From NCBI RefSeq assembly GCF_900108585.1, contig NZ_UESZ01000001.1:3100001-3164000 (forward strand): a stretch of 64,000 nt of DNA. The letters run 5' to 3'. Shown here piece by piece: positions 56,396 through 64,000 of this stretch. This DNA is from Branchiibius hedensis. Its GTDB lineage: Bacteria > Actinomycetota > Actinomycetes > Actinomycetales > Dermatophilaceae. Each line of letters starts with the position of its first letter. Position 1 is the first letter of the stretch. A program made the position numbers and the translations under genes. The notes beneath the pieces are model-generated. The model was not told the DNA's origin, searched no databases, and saw only the letters and a list, made by a program, of their open reading frames with translations.

Positions 56396-57832
56396 TCACG
56401 CGATCAGGTCGAGACCGCTGCAGGCCCTGCCGCCACGTCCGTGGGCACCGTCACGGACCGCGGCGTAGGCATCCGCCAGCCGGCGCACGCCCTCGGTCAG
56501 TTGCACCGATCCGGTCACGAAGGGCAACCGCAGGTAACGTTCGCCCGCCTGGCCCGGTTGGGTGAAGAAGCGTGGGCCCGGCGTCAGCAGCAGTCCGCGA
56601 TGGGCCGCTTCGGCGACCAGTGCACTGGACATTGCGATGGGCAACCGAACCCAGATATTCAACCCGCCTGCAGGACAGTAGGTTTCGATCTCCGGAAGCC
56701 GGTGGGCCAGGAGCGACAACAGCAGGTCCCGACCGCTGCGCAACCGGGCACGCCCACTCGCTGCGGTCTGACCGCCCTCGGTGAGCAATTCGGTGACCAC
56801 GAGTTGGTCGAAGGCCGAGGCGCCCAGATCGCTTGCCATCCGGGTCTGGATCAACGGCATCACCAGATGCTTGGGGGCGCGCAGCCAACCCACCCGCAGC
56901 CCGCCCCAGAACGGCTTCGAGGACGATCCGATGCTGATCGCGCCGGGATCGAAGGTCGCATAGGGCGGCGGGAGGGCGGCACCATCCAGGTTGACCGCAT
57001 GCAGTGACTCATCCACGATCACGGTCACGGCGTCCCGGGTTGCACTGCGCGCGATCTGCTCGCGCTGGGTGGCCGTCATGACTGCGGCGGTCGGGTTGTG
57101 GAACTCCGGGATCAGGTACGCCGCCCGCGCACCTCCAGCGGCCAGCTGAGCGAATTCCTCTGTCGCCCAGGGTGTTTCCAGCACCGGTAGCGCACCAACC
57201 CGGGCACCGGCAGCGCGTAGGGCGTCGATCCCGTGCGGATAGCTCAGCCCCTCCGCGATCACCCGGTCACCGCGCCGCAAGAGGGTGCGCGTCACCAAGG
57301 AGATCGCACCCATGGCTCCCGCCGTCACCACGATCTGGCTCGGATCGGTCGGCAGGCCGCGATCGTCGTACGTGCTGGCGATGGCTTCGCGCAGGGCCGG
57401 CAGTCCGTCGGGAAGGTAACCGGTGCTGGTCAACAGCCCGGGCAGGGCGACGGCGGCCCGTTCGAAGGCACGCGCGGTGCCCGCAGGGGCGGGCGGCGCG
57501 GAGTAGGTCCACGCGATAGCGCTCGGATCACTCGAGTCGACGATCAGACTGCTCGCGGCGGACTCGGCCAGCGGGAGCGTGACGACCGTCCCGGAGCCAC
57601 GGCGGGCGGTCGCGAACCCGGCATCGCGCAGCTGTTGATAGGCGCGCGTCGTGGTGGTGCGGCTCAGCCCTAGCGCAGCGGCCAGTTCTCGCTCACCAGG
57701 TAGTCGGGATCCCGCGGTCAAGCGGCCGTCGACGATCAACAGGCGCAGGGCATCGGTGAGCTCGAGGTACGCCGAGCGGGTGCCCGGGAGCGTGCCGAGC
57801 ATCGCCGTGAGCGTGCGTGCCGTGATCGCCAT
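56396..57832 (-). CDS. MocR/PdxR-family transcription regulator (GntR wHTH + aminotransferase fold)
   Basis: The 478-aa protein has an N-terminal GntR-like winged helix (LPGERELAAALGLSRTTTTRAYQQLRDAGF) and a fold-type-I aminotransferase domain with the PLP-site SIGSSSKPFWGGLRVGW. It probably senses PLP or an amino-acid derivative. It is divergent from a YczE-like membrane gene, the arrangement of YczR-YczE pairs. Repeated GCCACTT/AAGTGGC half-sites lie between the two genes. Confidence 0.92.
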   Translation of the reverse strand: MAITARTLTAMLGTLPGTRSAYLELTDALRLLIVDGRLTAGSRLPGERELAAALGLSRTTTTRAYQQLRDAGFATARRGSGTVVTLPLAESAASSLIVDSSDPSAIAWTYSAPPAPAGTARAFERAAVALPGLLTSTGYLPDGLPALREAIASTYDDRGLPTDPSQIVVTAGAMGAISLVTRTLLRRGDRVIAEGLSYPHGIDALRAAGARVGALPVLETPWATEEFAQLAAGGARAAYLIPEFHNPTAAVMTATQREQIARSATRDAVTVIVDESLHAVNLDGAALPPPYATFDPGAISIGSSSKPFWGGLRVGWLRAPKHLVMPLIQTRMASDLGASAFDQLVVTELLTEGGQTAASGRARLRSGRDLLLSLLAHRLPEIETYCPAGGLNIWVRLPIAMSSALVAEAAHRGLLLTPGPRFFTQPGQAGERYLRLPFVTGSVQLTEGVRRLADAYAAVRDGAHGRGGRACSGLDLIA

Positions 57833-57835
57833 GGG

Positions 57836-57875
57836 GCCACTTTTCCATAAGTGGCTATTGATTTGGTAGCCACTT
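57836..57875. promoter_or_regulatory. Operator-like repeats between the MocR regulator and the YczE-like gene
   Basis: GCCACTT occurs as a direct repeat at 57836-57842 and 57869-57875, 33 bp apart; AAGTGGCTA (57849-57857) and TAGCCACTT (57867-57875) form a 9-bp inverted repeat around 9 bp. Direct-repeat half-sites are typical of MocR regulators. Confidence 0.6.
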
Positions 57876-57893
57876 GGCCGCACCATCGTCATC

Positions 57894-58550
57894 ATGAAGC
57901 ACCTGCATGACGCCCCGGCACGCCTGGTCCAGTTGGTGATCGGACTGTGGCTGTACGGCGTCACGATGGCGTTCATGGTGCGCGCCGGCCTCGGCCTGGA
58001 CCCGTGGGACGTCTTTCACCAGGGGCTCGCCAAGCACTGGCCGCTGTCGTTCGGGATGACGGTCAACGTGGTCGGGGCGATCATCCTGCTGGCCTGGATA
58101 CCGCTGCGGCAGAAGCCGGGCATCGGGACCGTCCTGAACGTGCTGCTGATCGGCACCGCCGCCGACATCACGCTCCGCTGGCTGCCGACTGCGCACGCGC
58201 TGCCCCTGCAGATCGGCTACCTGGCGTTCGGCGTCGTGGGCAATGGCCTGGCGGGTGCGCTCTACATCGGCGCTGGTCTGGGGCCCGGACCACGCGACGG
58301 TCTGTGGACCAGTGTGGTGCGTCGGCGGGGGTGGTCAGTCCGGGTTGCCCGCACGCTGATCGAGGGCACGGTGCTGCTGGTCGGCTGGCTGCTGGGCGGC
58401 AGCGTCGGCCTTGGCACGGTCCTTTATGCGATCGCCATCGGCCCGCTGGTGCAGCGGTTCCTGCAGTTGGTGCCGGTGACCCCGCAGTCGCCGCTGCTGT
58501 CGCGCCGGGCAGTCGACCAAGCGGAGTGTTGCCCCGAGGCTGTCGTCTAG
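57894..58550 (+). CDS. YczE/YitT-family membrane protein
   Basis: The 218-aa protein has five hydrophobic helices and the family motifs LGLDPWDVFHQGL, LIGTAADITLRWL and GLGPGPRDGLWTSVVRRRGWSVR. The substrate is unknown, although members are often controlled by a divergent MocR regulator as here. The ATG at 57894 is 18 bp after the operator-like repeats. The C-terminal tail is short and Cys-containing (CCPEAVV). Confidence 0.92.
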   Translation: MKHLHDAPARLVQLVIGLWLYGVTMAFMVRAGLGLDPWDVFHQGLAKHWPLSFGMTVNVVGAIILLAWIPLRQKPGIGTVLNVLLIGTAADITLRWLPTAHALPLQIGYLAFGVVGNGLAGALYIGAGLGPGPRDGLWTSVVRRRGWSVRVARTLIEGTVLLVGWLLGGSVGLGTVLYAIAIGPLVQRFLQLVPVTPQSPLLSRRAVDQAECCPEAVV

Positions 58551-58642
58551 CGGGTTCGGAACCGGTTGACCCATGAATTCGCGGAATGTGGGGCAACGGC
58601 TTCCAAAGCTCGCGGGGGCGGACGAACCTCGCACGCGCCGCA

Positions 58643-59356
58643 TCAGGCCCAATGCACCTGCACGAGGCGGCCGTCCGGATCCGTGACCTCGATCATCGTC
58701 CCGAAGGTCGTGTCGACGCGCAGCTCCGCGTACCCGGCCGCCCGCAGCTTCTCGCCAAGAGCGCGCACGTCGCCGGTGGAGGTGAAGGTCAGGTGCACCT
58801 GCGCGCCGGCTCCGACAGCGACGTACTGCTGTGACTCTTCGGGCCGGTCGACGTGCAGACCCACCGAGCACTGATCGGCGACGAACGCCCGGTAGTCCGC
58901 GTCGTCACCATCAGCGCGCAGTCCGAGTCGGGTCAGGAAGTCGGCGTACGCACCCTGCGGATCGGTGAACCGGACTGGCACCACCGCCAGTGACGCGTCG
59001 GGGTGGGCCTGGTGCTGCTGGTACCCGTAGTGATCGGTCTGGGTCTCGTTGACCACGACTTCGGCCCCCAGTGGGTCGGTGAGGAAGAGGGACCGACCCC
59101 ACGCCTCGTCGACCGGAGTGACACCGAATTCCTTTGTCACAGAATCGAGTTCGTCAGTTTCAAAGGTCAGCTGGGTCCCCCCGGACTGTGCGCCGCTGGT
59201 CGCATTGGCGGTGCCGTGCAGTAACACCTGACCGGAGCCGGACTCCATCACGGCCCAGTCGCCGCTGGTCACTGATGCCGACAGGCCGAGCGTCTCGAGG
59301 AATCGCTGCATCGCCGGGACGTCGTCGCTGAAGCGGATCGCTTGGACGGAAATCAT
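58643..59356 (-). CDS. VOC-superfamily (glyoxalase-like) two-domain protein
   Basis: The 237-aa protein consists of two VOC modules (residues ~1-110 and ~120-237), each with the beta-alpha-beta-beta-beta pattern (for example [20 protein letters not shown], and AEVVVNETQ / [15 protein letters not shown]). Members bind metals and catalyse isomerisation, dioxygenation or resistance to drugs; no specific role can be assigned. The ATG overlaps the upstream ribbon-helix-helix stop (TGATG), so they form an operon. Confidence 0.88.
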   Translation of the reverse strand: MISVQAIRFSDDVPAMQRFLETLGLSASVTSGDWAVMESGSGQVLLHGTANATSGAQSGGTQLTFETDELDSVTKEFGVTPVDEAWGRSLFLTDPLGAEVVVNETQTDHYGYQQHQAHPDASLAVVPVRFTDPQGAYADFLTRLGLRADGDDADYRAFVADQCSVGLHVDRPEESQQYVAVGAGAQVHLTFTSTGDVRALGEKLRAAGYAELRVDTTFGTMIEVTDPDGRLVQVHWA

Positions 59357-59520
59357 CGGGGACCATCTCCTTCGAGGTAGGCACGCAGCGCTCGCTCGAC
59401 GAGGGTCGAGAGGCTGCTGCCGTCATCGATCGCGCGGTGCTTGACCTCCGTCACCAGGGATTTCGGCAGGTAGACGTTGAACTGGACCTTGCCGTCAGCG
59501 GCGGCGCGTTCGCTGGACAT
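59353..59520 (-). CDS. Ribbon-helix-helix protein (CopG/Arc-like), 55 aa
   Basis: The 55-aa protein reads [20 protein letters not shown] followed by [14 protein letters not shown] and [20 protein letters not shown], an RHH DNA-binding fold. No toxin gene adjoins it; the neighbour is a VOC protein with a 4-bp overlap. TAGCAT ends 6 nt before the ATG within TGCTAGCA, so leaderless, perhaps autoregulated, expression is likely. It may be a solitary antitoxin or a local regulator. Confidence 0.85.
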   Translation of the reverse strand: MSSERAAADGKVQFNVYLPKSLVTEVKHRAIDDGSSLSTLVERALRAYLEGDGPR

Positions 59521-59526
59521 GACAGA

Positions 59527-59535
59527 ATGCTAGCA
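59527..59535 (-). promoter_or_regulatory. Extended -10 and palindrome TGCTAGCA before the RHH gene
   Basis: The complement TGCTAGCAT is an extended -10 ending 6 nt before the ATG at 59520. The same 9-mer occurs before the antitoxin at 46564. Confidence 0.45.
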
Positions 59536-59587
59536 ATCTATCCCTCGTCCCACCACCCCATGCCGGGAGAGGCTAGGAGGGGGCGAG

Positions 59588-61135
59588 TCAGTTGCGAGCG
59601 CTGGGTGCGTACACGCGCAGGCCACGTGGCTTGGCCGCCAGCCGCACGGCGTACGTGTCCTGCGGCACCTGCGTCGTCTCCCCGTCGTGCGCCACGATCA
59701 CCGGGCCGTCCGCAGGGTCACGCGGCGGCCACGTCACGGTCAGATCCTGCACCGTGTAGTCCTCGACGCCCAGGTGCTTGCGGACATAGGGCGTGCGCCG
59801 CGCAATCCGGTCCGCGGTCGACCCACCGGCCGCTTCGAGGAAAGTCTTCAGTCGGCTGCGGCGGCCCTTCACCAGCGCCTCACGGACATCCAGCACGCCG
59901 TCGTCGAGCCGCTTGCGCTCGACCGGCGCGAGCGTGCGGGGGAAGTAGCGGTTGATCCCGGCGAAGAGCAGCCACCGTTGTCCGCCGTGGTCGTTGACGT
60001 TGAGCGGCAACGGCTGGGCCTGCCGCAAGACCTTCCCCGCGGCGTACATCCCGGCCAGCCCCTTGCCCCAGCGCTTTTCGTACTTCTCGCGCTCGGTGAC
60101 CAACTCCGGATAGACCCCGATGGAGAAGGTGTTGAGTACGGCGTTCGTGGGCTTGCCGTCGATCTCCAGCACCCCGGTGGTCACCGCGATCCCGTCGCCG
60201 GCCTGCACCACGTCCAGCACGGTGTCGTATTCGCTGAGCCCGACCGCTTTGGCGAAGTGGTTGAGGGTGCCGCCGGGGAAGACGACCAACGGCACGTCCC
60301 GCTCCATCGCGACGGTGGCGGCCGCGGACACCGAGCCGTCGCCACCGTTCATCCCGATCGCGGTGGCACCGTTGTCGACGGCGTCGCGGAACAGTTGCGG
60401 CAGGTCGTCGCCCTTGGCCAACTCGTGGATCTGCGTCTGCGGCAGGCGGTCCCGGATGATCTTCACCGGATCGGGAGCATTGCGCCGCTCCGCACCCGAG
60501 CCCGGGTTGACGACGACGAAGAGGCCCTCGCCGTCCTTGATCGGGGCCAACTCAACGGGCTGACCCGCCGGGATCTGCGCCTCCCCCGGTGGTTTGCCGG
60601 GGAGGACCACCTTGCCGATGACGGCGATCCCTGCCCCGAGGGCAGCACCACCGACCACGTCGGACACCCAGTGCGCACCGACGTGGATGCGGGAGTAGCA
60701 GACGGCCGCGGCCAACGGGACAAGGACGATCCCCGCGGCCGGCCATTCCAAGGTCGCACCCGTCGCGAAGGCCGCTGCGGATGCGGAGTGACCGGAGGGG
60801 AACGACCCCGACGTGGGGTGTTTCATCAACCGTCGGGCCAGCGGCACCGACTTCGCCAGCGGACGCGGACCGCCGAAGACGGTCTTGCCGATCACGTTGG
60901 CCGTCGCGCTGGAGACGGCCAACGACAAGATCCCGCGCAGTGAGGCTTTGCGGCCGCGCTGGCCCATCGGGACCATCGCCAACGCCGTCACGCACCACAA
61001 TTTGGAGTGGTCCGCAGCGCCGCTCAACCGGACCAACGCGGTGTCGACCTTTGCCGGGACGTCGTGCCGGGTGATCCATTCGTGGACGGCGGTGTCGAGG
61101 CGGCCCACGGCGGGCGGTTGCGGGATCAGCGGCAT
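59588..61135 (-). CDS. PAP2 phosphatase-diacylglycerol kinase fusion protein
   Basis: The 515-aa protein has an N-terminal PAP2 domain with motifs KTVFGGPRP, PSGHSASAAAF and SRIHVGAHWVSDVVGG, then a diacylglycerol kinase domain with VVVNPGSG, the ATP motif MNGGDGSVSAAATVA and FPGGTLNHFAKAVG. It probably acts on lipid phosphates at the membrane; the two activities (dephosphorylation and phosphorylation) face one substrate pool. ATG at 61135 is preferred (AAGGTGA upstream); a GTG three codons earlier is possible. Confidence 0.95.
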   Translation of the reverse strand: MPLIPQPPAVGRLDTAVHEWITRHDVPAKVDTALVRLSGAADHSKLWCVTALAMVPMGQRGRKASLRGILSLAVSSATANVIGKTVFGGPRPLAKSVPLARRLMKHPTSGSFPSGHSASAAAFATGATLEWPAAGIVLVPLAAAVCYSRIHVGAHWVSDVVGGAALGAGIAVIGKVVLPGKPPGEAQIPAGQPVELAPIKDGEGLFVVVNPGSGAERRNAPDPVKIIRDRLPQTQIHELAKGDDLPQLFRDAVDNGATAIGMNGGDGSVSAAATVAMERDVPLVVFPGGTLNHFAKAVGLSEYDTVLDVVQAGDGIAVTTGVLEIDGKPTNAVLNTFSIGVYPELVTEREKYEKRWGKGLAGMYAAGKVLRQAQPLPLNVNDHGGQRWLLFAGINRYFPRTLAPVERKRLDDGVLDVREALVKGRRSRLKTFLEAAGGSTADRIARRTPYVRKHLGVEDYTVQDLTVTWPPRDPADGPVIVAHDGETTQVPQDTYAVRLAAKPRGLRVYAPSARN

Positions 61136-61165
61136 GCACGTCACCTTACGGGCAGTTGTGTGTCC

Positions 61166-61636
61166 TTATGTCGGCTCCGGCGACTGGCGGAAGGTCGGCG
61201 CCACCTGAATCTCCGTCCGCACCGAATTCGCGATGAAACACTCTCGATGCCCGATTTCGACCATCCGGCGCAGTTTGGCGTCCGGCACGTCCCCACGGAC
61301 GGTGATCCGCGGAGACAGCGTCATCGCAGTGATCCACATCGGTCCCCCGCTCTGTTGCGGCATCACGCCAACGGCGCGATCGGCGTACTCGATGACATCA
61401 ACGCGCGAGCGCGCCGCCACGGCCAGGAACGACAGCAACTGGCAGGAGGCCGCTGCCATCACCAACAGTTGCTCCGGATTGGCCAGCGCCGGATCGCCAC
61501 CGAACGCCGGATCCGCCGAGAACGGCCCGAGCGTGCCCCCGGTGGTCATCTCGTAGCTGCGCGAATAATGCTCGTACCCCGCACCGGTCGAGCCCGACCA
61601 GGTGAGATCCACGACGTACTGGTGCCCGGTGCTCAT
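61166..61636 (-). CDS. OsmC-family protein
   Basis: The 156-aa protein has the two redox Cys of OsmC/Ohr proteins, Cys65 (MAAASCQLLSFL) and Cys133 (GHRECFIANSV), which reduce organic hydroperoxides. It protects against oxidative stress. It is divergent from a hydrolase gene whose promoter starts 6 bp from its own start. Confidence 0.93.
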   Translation of the reverse strand: MSTGHQYVVDLTWSGSTGAGYEHYSRSYEMTTGGTLGPFSADPAFGGDPALANPEQLLVMAAASCQLLSFLAVAARSRVDVIEYADRAVGVMPQQSGGPMWITAMTLSPRITVRGDVPDAKLRRMVEIGHRECFIANSVRTEIQVAPTFRQSPEPT

Positions 61637-61641
61637 GCTCC

Positions 61642-61647
61642 TATTCT
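61642..61647 (+). promoter_or_regulatory. Candidate -10 hexamer (TATTCT) for the plus-strand hydrolase
   Basis: TATTCT is a good -10 and lies 6 nt before the GTG at 61654, the usual leaderless spacing; no ribosome binding site is present. Confidence 0.42.
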
Positions 61648-61653
61648 GGGCCC

Positions 61654-62421
61654 GTGCGCGTACCAGTCGACGGAGCGGAACTCGACGTCTCGGTGACCGG
61701 CGAGGGGCCGCCGGTGGTGGTCCTGCATGGGCTCACCGGCAGCCGCGCCAACGACCAGGCGGTGGGCACCGACTGGCCCGCCGCGCTGAGTGACCGCCAC
61801 CGAGTCATTGCGTACGACGCGCGCGGGCACGGTGCCTCCAGCGGCCGGCCCCAGCCGGCGGACTACGACTGGCGCAACCTGGCCACCGACCTGTTCACGG
61901 TCCTGGACCAGACCAGTCCCGCGGAACCCGTGGACGGCATCGGTGCCTCGATGGGCACCGCGACACTTTTGCATGCCGCGGTGCGCGGGCCCGGCCGCTT
62001 CCGCCGGCTGGTGCTCACCATCCCGCCGACCGCGTGGGCGACCCGGGCGGCCCAGGCCGACGGTTACCGGCAGGCCGCGGATCTGGCCGAGACGTACGGC
62101 GTGCGGCGGCTGATCGCGATGAACGCGCTGCAGCCGGTTCCACCGGCGTGCGCCGGTCTCGTGGTCCCTGCTCCCGCGATTACCGATGAGCTGCTGCCCA
62201 GTGTGATGCGCGGCGCCGCGAGCACGGATCTGCCCACACCCGAGGCGATTTCACAGCTGCAGCAACCGGTCCTGATCCTGGCGTGGACCGACGATCCGGG
62301 TCACCCGTTGAGCACGACCGAGGCTCTCACCGACCTGCTGGACGACGTCACGGTGTTCGTGGCGGCGACGCCCGAGCAGCGGGCCGCGTGGCCGCAGATC
62401 GGGCGGGACTTCCTGTCCTGA
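61654..62421 (+). CDS. Alpha/beta hydrolase
   Basis: The 255-aa protein has VVVLHGLTGS (oxyanion) and the nucleophile elbow GIGASMGT (Ser99). The acid may be in LAWTDDPGH. A His in the expected last-strand position is not seen (VFVAATPEQRAAWPQ), so activity is uncertain. The start is GTG with a TATTCT 6 nt upstream. It is divergent from osmC-like and converges on another hydrolase. Confidence 0.88.
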   Translation: MRVPVDGAELDVSVTGEGPPVVVLHGLTGSRANDQAVGTDWPAALSDRHRVIAYDARGHGASSGRPQPADYDWRNLATDLFTVLDQTSPAEPVDGIGASMGTATLLHAAVRGPGRFRRLVLTIPPTAWATRAAQADGYRQAADLAETYGVRRLIAMNALQPVPPACAGLVVPAPAITDELLPSVMRGAASTDLPTPEAISQLQQPVLILAWTDDPGHPLSTTEALTDLLDDVTVFVAATPEQRAAWPQIGRDFLS

Positions 62422-62427
62422 TCGCGG

Positions 62428-63267
62428 TCAGGAAGCGACCCGCAACGCGGCGACCGCTTCCTGCGGCGCCTCGCCCCTCGCCGCAGTCGCGGTGTCGCGG
62501 ATGATGTCGGCCGCGAGTTCCGGGTGGTCGAACATCGTGATGTGCCCGGTGTCGGGGATGGTCACGTGCTTGCTGCGCGGCAGGATCCGCCGCGCCCGCT
62601 TGGCCTGCGTGGTCAGCAACAGGTAGTCCTGCTCGCCCCAGGCAATGGTCGCGTTGGTGAGGATCTCCGGCTTGTTGCTGCGGAAGAGCGTGTAACTGCG
62701 GGCGATCACCGGCCAGAAGCCGCGAGCGCGGCGCAACTGCTGGGCGTCGCTCCACGCGTGCTCGAACTCCAGCTTCTCCGGGTGCTTGTAGAGACTGCCG
62801 AAGATGGCGTAGCGACCAACCGGCGTCTTCAGCACCGCTTTGGCCGCCGGAGCCGGGGTGTAGCTGGAGAACTTCAGGAAGAACAGCACCGTGCCGCACC
62901 ACAGGAACCCGGGCACCTGGAAGAACCCGGCGGGTGAGAACGCCGTGGCCGAGGCGACCTTGCCGCGCTTGGCCAGCTCCAGGGCGTAGGCACCGCCCAG
63001 GGAGTTGCCGGCGACGTGCGGTTTGTCCAGACCGAGCTCCTCGAAGAACAGTTCCAGCCGGTCGACCGAACTCTTCAACGACGCGTTGAACGGCTTCTCC
63101 AGCCGCCGCGACTCCCCAAAGCCGGGCAGATCAATGGCGATCACGTCGAATTCGTCGGCCAACCGGTCCGGCACATCGCTCCACGCGGAGCGGTTGTGTC
63201 CAATGCCGTGGATGAGCACCAGCGGCTCGCCGGAGCCCTTGCGGCTGTAGTGGATCGGAGCAACCAT
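62428..63267 (-). CDS. Alpha/beta hydrolase
   Basis: The 279-aa protein has LVLIHGIGHNRSAW (oxyanion), GNSLGGAYAL with Ser89, acid in AWGEQDYLL and catalytic His in IPDTGHITMFDHPE. It is complete and probably active, possibly an esterase or lactone hydrolase acting on a Baeyer-Villiger product. GAGGTCC precedes the ATG. A set of overlapping palindromes with CTAC/GTAG halves lies in the 78-bp upstream gap. Confidence 0.92.
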   Translation of the reverse strand: MVAPIHYSRKGSGEPLVLIHGIGHNRSAWSDVPDRLADEFDVIAIDLPGFGESRRLEKPFNASLKSSVDRLELFFEELGLDKPHVAGNSLGGAYALELAKRGKVASATAFSPAGFFQVPGFLWCGTVLFFLKFSSYTPAPAAKAVLKTPVGRYAIFGSLYKHPEKLEFEHAWSDAQQLRRARGFWPVIARSYTLFRSNKPEILTNATIAWGEQDYLLLTTQAKRARRILPRSKHVTIPDTGHITMFDHPELAADIIRDTATAARGEAPQEAVAALRVAS

Positions 63268-63289
63268 GACGGACCTCGCAGTCGTGAAT

Positions 63290-63342
63290 AGGACACCACA
63301 GGTGTAGTAGGAGACCTACCCTACCAACCAGTAGGGTGTCCT
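63290..63342. promoter_or_regulatory. Nested palindromes upstream of the minus-strand hydrolase
   Basis: Outer arms AGGACACC (63290-63297) and GGTGTCCT (63335-63342); inner ACCCTAC-N6-GTAGGGT (63318-63337); and GTAGG-AGA-CCTAC (63307-63319). This density of dyads in the promoter region, 23-75 bp from the start, suggests an operator. Confidence 0.6.
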
Positions 63343-63345
63343 GCG

Positions 63346-63858
63346 TCACACTCCCCGGGTCACCTGCTGGACCACCCGCAGACTCACCTCGGTCAGCCGA
63401 TCGTTGTCCGCGCCGTACGTCGCCTGCAGTTCGACCCGTTCGCCGCGCAACACATGCGGTAGCCACACGCGGTTCTCGTCCCACATCCGGGCAAACGGCG
63501 GCGCGTCCACGGCGAACCACTCAGGGCGGATCTCCTCGCAGGCCCGCACCTGGCCGGCCCATCGGCGTACGACGAACACCTGGCTGGTCATGTCCCACTC
63601 GGGTCGGTGGGGGAAACGGAAGTCCAGGTACGCCGCGAGCTGCGCGTCGGCCGGGTCGACGATCAAACCCGCCTCTTCCGCCAATTCGCGGACGGCGGCC
63701 TGCTCCAGACTCTCGCCCGGCTCGACCTTTCCGCCGATCCCGACGATCTTGCCGGCCCCGAAGCCGCGCAGTTTGTGGCCCAGCAGTACCCGGCCCGCTC
63801 GGACGGGCAGGATCAGACAGGTTCGCAGCGGCGGCACAGGGCCAGTTTGCCGGTCCAC
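63346..63858 (-). CDS. MutT/MTH1-like Nudix hydrolase
   Basis: The 170-aa protein has a canonical Nudix box from Gly43 (GKVEPGESLEQAAV then RELAEEAGL, residues 43-65). The preceding KLRGFGAGKIVGIGGK and following WDMTSQVF resemble MTH1-type enzymes that clean oxidised purine nucleotides. It probably protects DNA from 8-oxo-dGTP or 2-OH-dATP. It diverges from pfkA, 48 bp apart. Confidence 0.92.
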   Translation of the reverse strand: MDRQTGPVPPLRTCLILPVRAGRVLLGHKLRGFGAGKIVGIGGKVEPGESLEQAAVRELAEEAGLIVDPADAQLAAYLDFRFPHRPEWDMTSQVFVVRRWAGQVRACEEIRPEWFAVDAPPFARMWDENRVWLPHVLRGERVELQATYGADNDRLTEVSLRVVQQVTRGV

Positions 63859-63906
63859 CAGTCGGAAACCCTTCGCCAGGGGCGGTCGCTCCGTAAAGAT
63901 AGGCCT

Positions 63907-64000
63907 ATGAAAATCGGCATCCTGACCAGCGGTGGAGACTGTCCGGGCCTGAACGCGGTGATCCGCGGCGCCGTGATCAAAGGCGATCAGATCTACGGGG
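63907..64000 (+). CDS. pfkA: 6-phosphofructokinase, N-terminal end (partial)
   Basis: Only the first 31 codons are in the window: MKIGILTSGGDCPGLNAVIR is the conserved nucleotide-binding start of ATP-dependent phosphofructokinase (GGDCPGLN motif). The enzyme phosphorylates fructose-6-phosphate in glycolysis. The 3' end continues outside the window. The short upstream GTAAAGATAGGCCT may contain the promoter. Confidence 0.9.
   Translation, partial: MKIGILTSGGDCPGLNAVIRGAVIKGDQIYG

Noticed and set aside
1-64000. tRNA, rRNA or riboswitch genes
   Set aside because: I saw no cloverleaf, rRNA core or known riboswitch sequence by eye. A covariance-model search would be needed to exclude them.

Overview
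The window is high-GC actinobacterial DNA. Three things point there: GC-rich codon third positions, frequent GTG/TTG starts, and gene families typical of the group (a stand-alone LigD polymerase domain, an FprB-type ferredoxin reductase, a Pls-like synthetase, an SNF2/SWIM helicase, CaiB CoA-transferase, LtrA, VapBC pairs). Many genes lack a Shine-Dalgarno sequence and carry a TANNNT hexamer 6-7 nt before the start codon, which suggests leaderless mRNAs, also an actinobacterial habit. I cannot name the genus. No rRNA, tRNA, CRISPR array or phage module was recognised.

Layout. 1-6.9 kb: lipoprotein, alpha/beta hydrolase, histidine phosphatase, long-chain acyl-CoA synthetase, LigD-type polymerase, cation-diffusion facilitator. 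6.9-13.4 kb: a disturbed stretch. An intact IS481-family element with a 6-bp target duplication sits between the metal transporter and a histidine kinase/response regulator pair. After the pair come a VapBC module, remnants of IS21 and IS1380 elements and a complete IS256-family element. 13.6-15.7 kb: an ABC/FtsX-type exporter that may once have adjoined the two-component system. 15.7-17.2 kb: an unrecognised gene bracketed by hairpins and by short direct repeats of the exporter 3' end. 17.2-22.4 kb: a 1292-aa Pls/PosA-type synthetase (adenylation, carrier, six membrane segments, three tandem C-terminal units) translationally coupled to a short M1 aminopeptidase. 22.4-26.9 kb: a second VapBC pair with a 19-bp-arm palindrome over its start, a GT39/GT2 glycosylation pair and a repeat-rich surface protein with a frameshift.

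26.9-30.5 kb: FprB-like reductase with an AurF-type diiron oxygenase, then a short-chain dehydrogenase. 30.6-41.2 kb: mostly housekeeping and metabolic genes (SNF2 helicase, NAD+ synthetase, endonuclease/phosphatase-fold protein, phosphoribosyltransferase, Nudix, crotonase, LtrA, YbaK). 41.3-46 kb: DEAD-box helicase, cysteine dioxygenase, thioredoxin, CoA-transferase. 46.0-46.6 kb: third PIN-toxin module. 46.6-50.2 kb: a tightly overlapped cassette of a GT4 glycosyltransferase, two methyltransferases and a terpene-cyclase-fold protein, likely making an undescribed methylated glycoconjugate or glycolipid. 50.2-53.1 kb: a Baeyer-Villiger-type monooxygenase diverging from a geranylgeranyl-reductase-like protein. 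53.1-55.2 kb: fourth PIN-toxin module and a divergent glucose-6-phosphate dehydrogenase. 55.4-56.4 kb: a second cysteine dioxygenase coupled to a rhodanese. 56.4-64 kb: a MocR regulator diverging from its usual YczE-like membrane partner, a ribbon-helix-helix/VOC operon, a PAP2-diacylglycerol-kinase fusion, OsmC, two hydrolases, a MutT-like Nudix and the first 31 codons of pfkA.

The most notable signals are: the Pls-like synthetase plus peptidase pair; the GT4-methyltransferase-cyclase cassette; a CTAC-N4-GTAG palindrome shared by three scattered oxidative genes (diiron oxygenase, SDR, monooxygenase); a G6PD lacking the usual substrate-binding lysine; and widespread leaderless-type promoters, including those of most toxin-antitoxin loci.
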